A stretch of 64,000 nucleotides of DNA from Bog-756 sp963725395 (GCA_963725395.1 CAVRYH010000005.1:62001-126000), one strand, 5' to 3'; counted from the first letter of the stretch, positions 1-8,157 are shown. The notes: a model not told the origin generated them from the sequence alone. Numbers and translations: made by a program.

Positions 1-1448
1 TCATGGTGACGCTTCCAACTGCGGCGGCCGGCGACTTCGCCCTGGTACGGCGCCTGTTGGGCATGGGCATGGATGTTGCCCGCATCAATGGTGCCCACGA
101 CGACCCTGATGCCTGGGAGCGGATGGCGCGCCACGTCCGTCAGGCCTCCGCTGAACTCGCCCGACCTTGCCGGGTATCCATGGACCTCCCCGGGCCGAAA
201 CTACGGACCGGTGCATTGGTGGTCGGGCCTCAGGTGGTGAAGCTGCGCCCAGGGCGCGACCTCCGGGGTGTGCCGGTCACGCCGGCTCTCGCCCTCCTCG
301 TGGACGCCGACGCATCCGATTCCGTATCCGACGCACCGGCGGTGCCCGTGGAGAGAACGTGGATAGAACGCCGTCGTCCCGGAGACGTGGTCACCTTGGT
401 TGACGCCCGGGGCTCGCGACGTGAGCTGCGGATCGTTGCCGCGACTTCGGGAGGCTGGGAGGCGGAGATCTGGGACACCACCTATGTGGAGACCGGTGCT
501 CCGCTCTCGTGCGATGGTGATGTGACCCACGTCGGTGCACTGACCAGGATCCCCCAATTCCACCTCTTGCGTACCGGGGACACGCTCACATTGACCCGTG
601 GGCTCGAGCCGGCCGTTCCCTGGCGCCACGGGCAAATCGGTAGTGCTCGAATCGGATGCACGTTCACGGCAGCCTTTGACGAGGCCAAGGTCGGTCAGCG
701 TGTGAACCTCGACGACGGCAGGCTGACAGGCATCATCAAGGGCGTCAGCCATGATGAGCTCCAGGTGCGGATCACTTCCGCTGCAGCACGAGGTTCGCGG
801 CTCCGGGCGGAGAAGGGGATAAATCTGCCGGACACCGATCTCGTCACACCTCCGGTGACCGATGCAGACCTTCCACTGTTGGAAGTAGCCGCGGCTCATG
901 CCGACCTACTGGGGGTGTCATTTCTCCGTCACGAGCACGACGTTGATGAAGTGCACGGCTACCTCAATCGGGTCCGAGCCGAGCATCTGGGGCTCATCCT
1001 CAAGATCGAGACCACCGGTGCATTCGCTCGACTTCCCGAGATCCTGTTGCATGCGATGCGCTCTCCACTCGTAGGGGTGATGATTGCTCGAGGTGACCTG
1101 GCCGTCGAAATCGGGTACGAGCGGCTCGCCGAAGTCCAAGAGGAGATCCTCTGGTTGTGTGAGGCTGCGCATCTCCCAGTCATCTGGGCCACCGAGGTAC
1201 TCGATCAACTTGCCCGTACTGGCCGCCCGTCGCGTGCTGAGGTGACCGACGCCGCCATGGGCCAGCGGGCCGAGTGCGTCATGCTCAACAAAGGACCCCA
1301 CGTCGGCGATGCCATCGTCGTGCTCGACGGCATCCTCCGTCGGATGTCTCGCCATCAGCGGAAGAAGACCTCGTTGCTGCAGCCGCTGCGCAGTTGGACC
1401 GAACCGACGATCGCGACAGGCTCAGAATCCAGTCGCTCACCTGAGTGA
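1..1448 (+). CDS. Pyruvate kinase family protein, 5' end cut by window
   Basis: The frame is open from the window edge. Its first methionine (base 3) lies in what should be an internal strand (MVTLPTAAA), so the true start is probably upstream. Pyruvate kinases make pyruvate and ATP from phosphoenolpyruvate and ADP in the cytoplasm. Seen here are DLPGPKLRTG (about residues 61-70), a long B-domain-like insert, KIETTGAF, the metal-site segment ARGDLAVEIG, and ATEVLDQLARTGRPSRAEV followed by MLNKGPHVGDA. The protein stops about 50 residues after that, so the C-terminal regulatory domain of classical enzymes is missing. This matches a long-insert actinobacterial pyruvate-kinase-like group better than housekeeping Pyk. 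The family call is secure; the exact activity is inferred. Confidence 0.85.
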   Translation, partial: MVTLPTAAAGDFALVRRLLGMGMDVARINGAHDDPDAWERMARHVRQASAELARPCRVSMDLPGPKLRTGALVVGPQVVKLRPGRDLRGVPVTPALALLVDADASDSVSDAPAVPVERTWIERRRPGDVVTLVDARGSRRELRIVAATSGGWEAEIWDTTYVETGAPLSCDGDVTHVGALTRIPQFHLLRTGDTLTLTRGLEPAVPWRHGQIGSARIGCTFTAAFDEAKVGQRVNLDDGRLTGIIKGVSHDELQVRITSAAARGSRLRAEKGINLPDTDLVTPPVTDADLPLLEVAAAHADLLGVSFLRHEHDVDEVHGYLNRVRAEHLGLILKIETTGAFARLPEILLHAMRSPLVGVMIARGDLAVEIGYERLAEVQEEILWLCEAAHLPVIWATEVLDQLARTGRPSRAEVTDAAMGQRAECVMLNKGPHVGDAIVVLDGILRRMSRHQRKKTSLLQPLRSWTEPTIATGSESSRSPE

Positions 1449-2040
1449 AAGCCATGACAGGTCTCATCGAAACCGGTTGGGTCCTCTGAAGGGACGGCTC
1501 GATGGACGAGCAGGAGCAGCAGCGATTGCTATCATCCGCCATGCCGAGGAGGTCGCCGAGAATGCGGCGGCAGGGCCTCAATGTGAGGCGAGGTGCGGCA
1601 CCGACGCGACCTCAGCCGTGTACCGGCTGAGTAAACAATTCAATTTAAATGGATGATTCCTCTCGAGTGCGATCAGTTTGCGCTTGCCGAAGGAGCTCTA
1701 CTGCCGATGACGGTGGGGTAAGACCACCGGTGGTACTCGAAGATGGCGTTTGCCAACTCTAGGCAGGTGCTCCGTCCACACCTGTTGCAATCTTGAGTTG
1801 CAACTGAGTGGTCGATGGGGCAAGATGCAGATGGTTGGCGGGAATCCAGCAAACAAGCTCGGGGCTTCTGTGGCGGAGCAGGTAGCGCCCGGGCTTGTTT
1901 GCATCTCGCGAGATGCCTGACGAGGTCCAGGCACCAGGTGCGGGTCGACGGAAGCTTCCTCCTCGGACCCGGATGTGCAGCGGTCTCTGCCAGCCGCGCG
2001 TTGACTGGACATTCAGCAGGGCGAAGCACAGGATTGGCAC
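1449..2040. other. Intergenic region with repeat and inverted repeat
   Basis: No coding sequence was recognised on either strand. It holds a degenerate copy of the dispersed hairpin repeat (about 1560-1632), an AT-rich patch at 1631-1660 that could hold a promoter, and a 7-bp inverted repeat at 1784-1804. Confidence 0.5.
1784..1804. promoter_or_regulatory. Perfect 7-bp inverted repeat, possible operator
   Basis: GTTGCAA (1784-1790) and TTGCAAC (1798-1804) are separated by 7 bases, the geometry of a dimeric regulator site. It lies 236 bases before the TetR-like gene, which is far for autoregulation. The operator role is inferred. Confidence 0.25.
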
Positions 2041-2889
2041 ATGAAGTTGGCGGACGAAGTAGCCAAGGGTGATGGGGCTGTCCGTCCTTCGAAGAAGGAG
2101 AACGAGCAAAAGAGACAGCCACGAGGGGACTTGCGTGACCTCCTGTTGCATGCTGCACAGGAGGTTGTCCGGCAGGAAGGAATCGAAACCGCTCCCAGCA
2201 ACCTGACCTTCAAGCAGGTATTCGAACGTGTCGAGTCCATGACCGGTCGGCACGTGACCAACGCCTCGGTCATTGGACGCATTTGGGACAACCTGGCGGA
2301 TTTCCAGGCCGATGTGCTTGTGGCCATCGCGCAGGATGATGAGCGACCCGAAGTCGATCTGACTCTTCAAGCGGTGGGCGCCGTTCTAGACGAAGTCGAC
2401 CTCACTTCCGTTGGATCACGGCTCTACGCCATGCAGGAGTTGTGCCGAGTCGGAGGAGCCGCAAACAGTGGCGCAATTGCTCGCTCGCCGATTTGGTCGT
2501 TATGGATGAGCGTCTTGGCCATTGCTACCACGACCTCCAATCTGGAGCAGCAGAAGCGCATCAGGGCGGCACTGGCCGACAGCTACGAGGCTACGACCGG
2601 AATCTGGGATGAGATCTACGGGTGGCTCCTGGAGGTCCTCGGCCTTCGGGTGCGTGCGCCGAGAACCGTCCGTCAGTTCACCGTTGCTGTTACCGCGTTG
2701 AGCGAAGGCTGCTCCCTGCGACAACACGTCGAAGGAGGCATCGAGCGGTTCATCCTTCCGAGTGGACGGAATGGCGAGAATCAGGAGTGGACCCATTTTG
2801 GCGCCGGATTGGAGGCCCTGGCGCACCGATTCTTCGAACCTGATCCAGGTTTCACCGAGCCATCCCAAGAGGCCATCGGCGGACAATAG
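2041..2889 (+). CDS. TetR-like transcriptional regulator
   Basis: A 282-residue protein with a charged N-terminal tail and then a TetR-type DNA-binding region. That region has LRDLLLHAAQEVVRQEG (about residues 37-53), a turn with TFKQVFERVESMTG, and VTNASVIGRIWDN, where aromatic and hydrophobic spacing fits the recognition helix of loose TetR members. The remainder is helical with no recognised ligand domain. The start is the ATG at 2041, with a weak AGGA about nine bases before it. It stands alone between two gene-poor stretches, so its targets cannot be read from context. It is expected to bind DNA as a dimer in the cytoplasm. TetR is the best guess; the match is weaker than for classical members. 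Confidence 0.6.
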   Translation: MKLADEVAKGDGAVRPSKKENEQKRQPRGDLRDLLLHAAQEVVRQEGIETAPSNLTFKQVFERVESMTGRHVTNASVIGRIWDNLADFQADVLVAIAQDDERPEVDLTLQAVGAVLDEVDLTSVGSRLYAMQELCRVGGAANSGAIARSPIWSLWMSVLAIATTTSNLEQQKRIRAALADSYEATTGIWDEIYGWLLEVLGLRVRAPRTVRQFTVAVTALSEGCSLRQHVEGGIERFILPSGRNGENQEWTHFGAGLEALAHRFFEPDPGFTEPSQEAIGGQ

Positions 2890-3051
2890 AGGCGATCGAC
2901 GACACTGAGACAGCGCGCTCGAGGATCAGCGGCTATCAGCCTGCAGTTGACTCCTTTTTGAAAGCAACTTCTACTGTGACGTGTACCTCCTTCAGCACCG
3001 AGATGCTCAGCGAACAATCAGAGAGCACAGACTCGGGAATAGGGTTTCACC

Positions 3052-3324
3052 ATGACAGGAGATCTGACGGAACCACAAGCGGGTGATTCCCTCTACTCTG
3101 CTATTGAGGGATGTACGAGGCCAACTTGGCGGCTCAGCGTGTCCTGCGCGAAGCGCAACAGCGCACGGGCCACTCCATGGCACTACTGGCACCGGCCATC
3201 GCGTCATCGATTCGCACGGGCGAGCTCGTGCTGAGACCTGCCGCCGGTCTGATCGACGAGGGAATGAGTCGCAAGGAGATTGCCGGCGGCTGGGGATTTT
3301 CGCTACCAGTGGTGTCTAGCGTCG
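3052..3324 (+). pseudogene. Broken small HTH protein of the RQLASRYA family
   Basis: Two frames together resemble the intact small HTH proteins at 9126-9482 and 13447-13797. The first runs from the ATG at 3052 to about 3108 (MTGDLTEPQAGDSLYSAIEG). The second runs from 3111 with EANLAAQRVLREAQQRT, a helical part, and LIDEGMSRKEIAGGWGFS, matching EGMTIGELGRAFGFSRQL in the 13447 gene. The frames differ by one base, consistent with loss of one G in the run at 3107-3110. The 3' end of the HTH is then cut where the 426-bp duplicated module begins (3325), so the module junction has removed the recognition helix. Confidence 0.55.
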
Positions 3325-3390
3325 CGAACTCTGAGATTCCGGTCAGCCCCATTCGGGTCCCGAGGCGTGTCGCCATTCATCTGCATTTGC

Positions 3391-3537
3391 CTAGCGCTCG
3401 GCGACAATCGGATAGAACCTGAAGAGAGGGTATGCGAACTCGGAGTCGTGCGGTATGAAGTGGTAGCCGCTGTCTGAATCGAAGCTCACTCGGTCGTTAC
3501 GCATGCAGATGCTGCAAGTCTCAGGGTCGTGGTCCAT
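3391..3537 (-). CDS. 48-residue CxxC mini-protein, module copy 1
   Basis: A short open frame with a near-ideal ribosome binding site, AGGAG five bases before the ATG. The product starts MDHDPETCSICMRNDR. The CSIC pair could bind metal or form a disulfide, and the rest is rich in aromatic and acidic residues, ending YPIVAER. There is no signal peptide or membrane segment. It follows the 39-residue gene directly: the upstream stop TGA (3549-3547) overlaps the AGGAG, suggesting translational coupling. An identical coding copy lies at 28459-28605. I do not recognise the family. Retention of an intact frame and binding site in both copies supports a real gene. Confidence 0.6.
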   Translation of the reverse strand: MDHDPETCSICMRNDRVSFDSDSGYHFIPHDSEFAYPLFRFYPIVAER

Positions 3538-3546
3538 GGCGTCTCC

Positions 3547-3666
3547 TCAGGCGCTCAATACCCCTCTCCCCGTCTCATCGACCCACTTCCTCCAACCCTT
3601 GACCAATGTCCGCCGATTGCCGGTCCAAGGGTTCTGCGAGAAGGCCGGTTCGCCGCTGTGCGCCAT
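3547..3666 (-). CDS. 39-residue protein, faintly Rmf/CrpP-like, copy 1
   Basis: A frame of 39 codons from the ATG at 3666. The core NPWTGNRRTLVKGWRKWVDE recalls the NPy...aWxxGW signature of ribosome modulation factor/CrpP-fold short proteins, but the resemblance is by eye and weak. A stop codon directly abuts the ATG upstream, so the protein cannot extend further. No clear ribosome binding site precedes it. Its stop overlaps the ribosome binding site of the 48-residue gene. The other copy (28615-28734) differs by one residue near the end (Leu here, Ser there). Function unknown. Confidence 0.45.
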   Translation of the reverse strand: MAHSGEPAFSQNPWTGNRRTLVKGWRKWVDETGRGVLSA

Positions 3667-4075
3667 TCAGGGCCCGGAACCCGGGAACTCCTGATCGGCG
3701 CTCCGCCCGACGACGAACCCGAGTAATCGTTTAGCGACGGGGTCAGGTTGTGGGTACCGAAATTGGGTACCGTCGCATTGAGCGCGCTCTCGACTGGACA
3801 GTTTTGGGTTCGCTCCCAGCCGTCGATGGACGCCTCTTCTTCATGCCATTCGGAGGCCATCCCCGAACGCCTGGCGTGGGCGCACCTTGTCCAGACATGG
3901 ATTGAGCTCACTGACCGGCGCACGGGTTTCCAATGCAATGCGAGACTCATAGGGCGCGGCACAACTGGGCGCATGAAAGACCAACCCAAATCCTTCAAGG
4001 CGACATTCGGAAAGAGTGAAGGTATCGTACTCTGGAGATGGTGGGCTGGCATGGGCGGCGGAAGAAGGAACCCCT

Positions 4076-5039
4076 GATCCACACGTACGTCACGTACGTG
4101 TCCCCAGGGTCCCTTCTCGAGGAAGCCCTCGAGATCGCGGCACGATCTCGAGCGCTCCTACTGCGGTTGCCGCGTTCATCGGCTTTGTCTTGACCGGCCC
4201 GCTCGATACCCCGACACTTGTATCCAGCTGGACGGACTTCACCCAGACCTTCGGGCTCTCCGTCGCAGGGTCGTATCTTGCTCCCGCTGTCTATGGATAC
4301 TTCGAAAACGGCGGCAGCTGTTGCTACGTCGTTCGCGTCGGTGCTGACTCGACAGTGTCGGCTGGCGACTCAGAGGTGGTTCAGACTGCCAGGAATCCGG
4401 GACCGTCGGTCTTCATTGGGAGCGCCGATATTGGTACCGGTCTCGCAAGCCTTCTGGCAAGCGAGGACGTGACGATGATCTGCGCACCCGACCTGATGAT
4501 GGCGTATCAACGGGGTTGGGTTGATCTTGACGGAGTTCTACTCGTCCGGCGGCCAATCATCGAGCACTGCGAGCGCAACGGGGGCAGACTTGCCATTCTC
4601 GAGCCACCAATGGGCCTCGATGTCGAGCAGATCTCGACATAGCGCGCTGATACAGCCAAGTACGACTCCAGGTTCGCTACCTTGTTGTCCGTGGCCACGA
4701 GAAAGTCCCCGGTTATGGCCATCTGAGGTCCCCGCTGGCGGCCAAAAGCGGGGACTGAAATCTGGCCACGGACACTTGTACTGGCCCTGGATCAGAGTGG
4801 AAGCGGGATGCGATGATCCCGTCCCGAAGGTCAGCTTCATGCCACCCAGTGGGCACATCGCCGGAATCTGGGCCCGGAACGATGAAGATCGAGGCGTCTG
4901 GAAAGCTCCCACCAACGAGTTGGTGCGAGGAGCGCTCGATCTGGGTGCCAAGATCACTAGGGATGATCGGGAGCGGCTCAACGAGGTCGGGAGGGACCCC
5001 CACGTGGTGTCTGTGGGTTGTGCAGCAGATGATCAATAA
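4076..5039 (+). pseudogene. Contractile tail-sheath protein, decayed
   Basis: Three pieces of a phage or contractile-injection-system tail sheath are visible. The first is an N-terminal TYVSPGSLLEE (about 4083-4118). After a frameshift comes TAVAAFIGFVLTGPLDTPTL through YFENGGSCCYVVRV and MICAPDLMMAYQRGW to GLDVEQIST, ended by an in-frame TAG at 4640-4642. Past the stop the same frame continues ADTAKYDSRFATL. A later piece resumes YWPWIRVEAG, PPSGHIAGIWARND and APTNELVRGALDL before losing the family pattern near 5000. Between FATL and YWPW sits an 89-bp insertion. Intact sheaths form the contractile outer tube of phages and injection systems. No tube, baseplate or spike genes are nearby, so this is an orphan remnant. 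Confidence 0.85.
4686..4774. mobile_element. 89-bp MITE-like element in the sheath remnant
   Basis: The element has perfect 12-bp terminal inverted repeats (TGTCCGTGGCCA at 4686-4697, its reverse complement at 4763-4774). It is flanked by 5-bp direct repeats CTTGT (4681-4685 and 4775-4779). Removing the element and one flank restores the sheath reading FATLYWPWI, which shows a real insertion. A second inverted repeat lies inside (GTCCCCGCT at 4728-4736, AGCGGGGAC at 4747-4755). It has no coding capacity and must have been moved by a transposase encoded elsewhere. I found no second copy in the window. Confidence 0.85.
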
Positions 5040-5496
5040 CTCAGCCCAAGCCTCGCTTTTTTACCTGGACTTTTCCGGGCGAGGCCCACCTCAGGTGTGT
5101 TCCAACTAGCCGACACCTCGCCGAGTCCTCTGGATCTTTGATCTACACCTGCTTCAAGTTGCAGAGCCGAAGTCGGCCTTTTGGAGTGAGCGGAGCATTA
5201 CGGTGCATGGTGAGCCTCCAGGTGGTGGTGTGGGTGTGTGTACAGCTCCACACTGCCTCGGGGGCTCGTCTCATCTGGGCATCTCCGCGTCAATAAGGTC
5301 TGTGGGTTGAACAGCTAAGGGAGTGGCTCGACCCCAGCCGTACGCGGTCTGATGGCCGCGGTTCCAATCGAGGTGTCTATCTCCTGTCAGGCCCCGGTCG
5401 CACCAGAAGAGGGCGCCTCAGCTCCGCTCGAGCCAGGTGCTTGCCGAGCGTAGGGCTGAATATCGGGTATTCGGCAACGGCACATCGGAGATACCG
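5040..5496. other. Intergenic region
   Basis: No gene was recognised. Bases 5411-5470 resemble 61349-61402 (shared CCTCAGCT, GCTCGAGC and GCGTAGGGC blocks in the same order), indicating a dispersed intergenic repeat. Confidence 0.4.
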
Positions 5497-5919
5497 CTAG
5501 TTCCTCTGAAAGTAGCCTCCACCAGTTGTCCCACACTGACGAACAGTCACCATCCCAAGGCTGGCCGGAGGTGTGCCCGGCTGAGAACTACATGCCGTTG
5601 CCATTGAGGACAGTGCCGTGGGGTCGACTTGGATAGAGATTCCCGTGCCGAGAGATACGAGGCTTCCCGCACGTGGACTCTGCGATGTCACCCTTCCGGC
5701 GCCGGTCGAGTGTCCGCTTAGTCGGAGGCCAGATGCAGAAATTTCAAGGGCTGCTGTCGTTGCTGGTAATCCGATGACGTTCGGGACCGTAGCAGTCATG
5801 CCATGTGCTCCGTTGGGGTGCGAAGCCGTGGGCGAGGAGCACGCCGTGAGGAGCATTCCAACCAAAAAGGTGGCTACGCCCAACCAACCTCGTCTCACGA
5901 CAGTCAGTTTAACGTTCAA
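5497..5919 (-). CDS. PASTA-domain lipoprotein
   Basis: A 140-residue protein with a positively charged start, a hydrophobic helix and the lipobox LLTAC (Cys about residue 27), so it should be a membrane-anchored lipoprotein. After a short linker comes one PASTA domain, about residues 43-98, with the hallmarks VPNVIGLPATTAALEISASG, TSQSPRAGSLVSLGTGISI. PASTA domains often bind peptidoglycan or muropeptides, usually as parts of serine/threonine kinases or penicillin-binding proteins; here one stands alone. The tail holds further cysteines (ATACSS, VRQCG). No operon partner is evident. A role in sensing or binding the cell wall is inferred. Confidence 0.75.
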   Translation of the reverse strand: MNVKLTVVRRGWLGVATFLVGMLLTACSSPTASHPNGAHGMTATVPNVIGLPATTAALEISASGLRLSGHSTGAGRVTSQSPRAGSLVSLGTGISIQVDPTALSSMATACSSQPGTPPASLGMVTVRQCGTTGGGYFQRN

Positions 5920-6021
5920 GAACTGCCTCCGCCGAGAGCCACAGCCACCTGTCCCTGATCACCGGAGGGGCAGACGGGAAAGGCGTCGGCTACCGCGCGA
6001 AGGTCGCGAGAGTAGACCACC

Positions 6022-6285
6022 GTGTACGCAATTGTTGCAAACGTCCGTGTTGAAGATCCTGAAGCCACACGTTTCCTTTTACCTGAGGCGAGGGAAGCTG
6101 TCGTGTCTCGTGCCCCCGCCATCGTCAGTGGCTAGTGGCTTGAACCGGTCGACGGAATCGGAACGTCGGTGCTCGTCTTTGAGTCCAAGGAATATGCAGA
6201 TCAGGCTGCCGAGTACCCGCTGCCCCTGATGCCCGGCGTCACGCTCCTTGACCTGACGATTCGCGAGGTGTTCGCCCACGTCTGA
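6022..6285 (+). pseudogene. ABM-like small protein with in-frame TAG
   Basis: Read through one stop, this frame gives an 87-residue protein beginning with GTG: MYAIVANVRVEDPEATRFL, then SRAPAIVSG, TAG at 6133-6135, then WLEPVDGIGTSVLVFESKEY and MPGVTLLDLTIREVFAHV. The layout (a first strand, then a GxxxxVFES strand, ending in a VxLxxLxIREV strand) is that of antibiotic-biosynthesis-monooxygenase-like ferredoxin-fold proteins. It resembles the intact gene at 34123-34386 (SIEVFETEE, GVTVRSIQFGEV). The TAG takes the place of an expected aromatic residue. Ordinary genes in this window end in TAG, so recoding is unlikely. Confidence 0.65.
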
Positions 6286-6376
6286 GACATGGGGAGGGGC
6301 GCCCCACCACGGGGAGTGGGATGGCTGACGAGCTTCGTCGTGACAGATTTCGGCGACGCTGAAATAATGGACTCCA

Positions 6377-7132
6377 GTGACAAAGGACGCCCACGAGGAT
6401 TCGGCCGCATACGATCGCCTGGGCGTCGGTTATCAATATGTGCGGAGACCGGATCCTCGCTTGGGGAGGATCATCGAGGAGGCGCTCGGCGATGCCGAGA
6501 CGATCTTGAATGTGGGGGCCGGAACTGGCTCGTACGAGCCCGCGGACCGCCAAGTCGTCTCGATCGATCCTTCCGCAGTCATGCTTGCCCAACACGCCGG
6601 TTCCCGTCGGGTCCGAGGAGAGGCCGAGAGTATGCCCTTCCCCGATGTCAGCTTCGATGCGGCGATGGCGATTCTCACTGTCCACCACTGGCGAGACCTT
6701 TTGCGAGGACTCAGGGAACTGAAGCGTGTCGCTCGGCGTCAAGTGATCTTCACGTGGGACCCGGATCACGATCGGAGACTCTGGATCGCCACCGAGTACG
6801 TCCCAGCGATCATCGCTATGGAGGTGGCCCGCTTCGCGACGGTCCCGCGAATAGTCGAGGCGCTCAGCGCTCACACGGTGCACCGATTTGAGATCCCCTA
6901 CGACTTCACCGACGGCTTCCAAGCGGCATTTTGGCGGAAACCAGAGGCGTATCTTGATCCACGAATCAGGGCAGCCAGCTCGACGTTTGCGTCGTTGCCG
7001 TTAGAACTCGTTGAGCCTGGAATCTCTCAGCTTCGTCGCGACCTCGACTCAGGCGTCTGGGCCAGCGAGCACAGCGAGCTATTGAGGTTGGACAGCGTGG
7101 ACTACGGCTACCGAGTCGTCGTGGCGGGCTGA
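6377..7132 (+). CDS. Class I SAM-dependent methyltransferase
   Basis: A 251-residue cytoplasmic protein starting at GTG 6377. Motif I is NVGAGTGSYEP (about residues 46-56), followed by the acidic end of the second strand (VVSIDPSAVML), then SMPFPDVSFDAAMAILTVHH, the Methyltransf_11 pattern. S-adenosylmethionine binding is therefore well supported; the substrate is not known. It lies 91 bases after the ABM-like remnant, possibly once in the same operon. The next gene downstream, on the opposite strand, is another methyltransferase of a different subgroup, with a full-length dispersed repeat between them. Confidence 0.85.
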   Translation: MTKDAHEDSAAYDRLGVGYQYVRRPDPRLGRIIEEALGDAETILNVGAGTGSYEPADRQVVSIDPSAVMLAQHAGSRRVRGEAESMPFPDVSFDAAMAILTVHHWRDLLRGLRELKRVARRQVIFTWDPDHDRRLWIATEYVPAIIAMEVARFATVPRIVEALSAHTVHRFEIPYDFTDGFQAAFWRKPEAYLDPRIRAASSTFASLPLELVEPGISQLRRDLDSGVWASEHSELLRLDSVDYGYRVVVAG

Positions 7133-7148
7133 TGGTGTACTCACATTG

Positions 7149-7396
7149 AGGGTGCCCCACATCGCCAGAAGAGGGTCGCATCTCGTCCTGACAACGTGGC
7201 ACCACAGGACTTCTCGACGACGGATCGGCTCCCAGTGAAAGGGTCACACTCATGGAGCACACCCTCGCCGCGAGATGGGGTCGGGGTGTGGTGCGACCTC
7301 AGCAGTGTGCCGGCTGAGTGTCCGTGGTTGGCGCGGCCTCAGCCCTACGTCGGCCGATGGCACGGGAGGCAGCGAACTCCAGCGCGATCTCGCCCA
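7149..7396. repeat. Dispersed hairpin repeat, apparently full-length copy
   Basis: The left part (GGGTCGCATCTCGTC) matches copies at 25037 and 34990. The centre (GGTGCGACCTCAGC...CCGGCTGAG) forms a hairpin and matches 1600 and 25160. The right part (GGCCTCAGCCCTACGTCGGC, then GATGGCACGGGAG) matches 28175 and 19868. It fills most of the gap between two convergent methyltransferase genes. Confidence 0.6.
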
Positions 7397-7398
7397 CA

Positions 7399-7989
7399 CT
7401 ACGTTTTGGCGATCACCGCCAGCCAAGCGCGTGCTCCCACTGGGTCGATGGTGACCTCGATCTGGGACTTCTCGATCGACTCGATGTGCCATCCATCGGA
7501 GAAGCTTGACTGAATCTCGGCTCTGCTCACCCGCCGCGGTCCCCAGTCGCCGGGCTGGCTGTCGCTGAAGCAGAGCATGAAGTAGCGAGCGCCAGGTTCG
7601 ATAGTCGCACTGAGGCTTCTGACGAAGCGCGCCCGGTCATTGTCATCGAACACGTGATACAAACCGCAGTCCAAGACCGTATCGTACTTGTCGCCTCTTG
7701 ATCCCAAGCCCAGTGCGTCGGCCACGACGAAATGAGCATCAAGGTTGCGCTCCCGCGCCTTTTGCTTGGCCAGACGGATCGCCTTCGGCGAGAAGTCGAT
7801 ACCGGTGACATCGAGGCCGAGCTCGGCGGCCATCAGCGCGTGTTCGCCCGTTCCACACCCAATATCGAGAACACGCCCGGTCAGCGCTCCGGATCGGGCC
7901 AAAGACAAGAAAGCTGATTGCGGATGACCGATGTCCCAGGGGGGCGTCCCCTCATACGACGAGTCGAAGTCATGGGCAGCGTCAGCCAT
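7399..7989 (-). CDS. Class I SAM-dependent methyltransferase (small-molecule type)
   Basis: About 196 residues from the ATG at 7989 (MADAAHDFDSSYEG); an in-frame upstream extension is possible but has no family similarity. Features are the early TPPWDIGHPQ, motif I VLDIGCGTGEHAL, second strand VTGIDFSPKAI, and VVADALGLGSRGDKYDTVLD followed by GLYHVFDD. This is the pattern of thiopurine/tellurite-type methyltransferases that act on small molecules. Its active substrate is unknown. It converges with the methyltransferase at 6377-7132 and is followed upstream by a TIGR03086 gene on the same strand. Confidence 0.85.
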   Translation of the reverse strand: MADAAHDFDSSYEGTPPWDIGHPQSAFLSLARSGALTGRVLDIGCGTGEHALMAAELGLDVTGIDFSPKAIRLAKQKARERNLDAHFVVADALGLGSRGDKYDTVLDCGLYHVFDDNDRARFVRSLSATIEPGARYFMLCFSDSQPGDWGPRRVSRAEIQSSFSDGWHIESIEKSQIEVTIDPVGARAWLAVIAKT

Positions 7990-8157
7990 TTGACCATGAT
8001 ATTTCGTTGACGTCGTCAAAAGGGCGCGAAATCCCGGTGTCATATGTCTTGATGGGCCCGAGCTAGGAGCGGTACGACTAGCAGGCTGAGGGCATCACGA
8101 CCATCCTGACCAGGTGACATAGAATCTCGCTGGCTGTTGGTCGGACCTTTCGGTTGC

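Larger units (their letters stand above)
3325..3750. repeat. 426-bp duplicated module, copy 1
   Basis: Bases 3325-3750 match 28393-28818 at all but two positions that I could find by reading (A/G near 3557 and T/C near 3732). The match begins abruptly at CGAACTCTGAG and ends after GGTCAGGTTG. No terminal inverted repeats or target duplications are visible. Each copy carries two tiny minus-strand genes and about 84 bases upstream of them. Confidence 0.95.

Noticed and set aside
1759..2370. 203-codon minus-strand open frame overlapping the TetR-like gene
   Set aside because: Largely antisense to the TetR-like gene and without any recognisable domain.
4016..4080. ATG-initiated extension of the sheath frame (MKVSYSGDGGLAWAAEEG)
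   Set aside because: No similarity to sheath N-termini. The family-like N-terminus TYVSPGSLLEE lies in another frame from about 4083.
6133..6135. In-frame TAG in the ABM-like gene, considered as recoding (pyrrolysine or readthrough)
   Set aside because: Several intact genes here end in TAG (for example 2889), no pyrrolysine genes are seen, and the neighbouring sheath remnant also has a TAG where Trp is expected. A simple stop mutation fits better.
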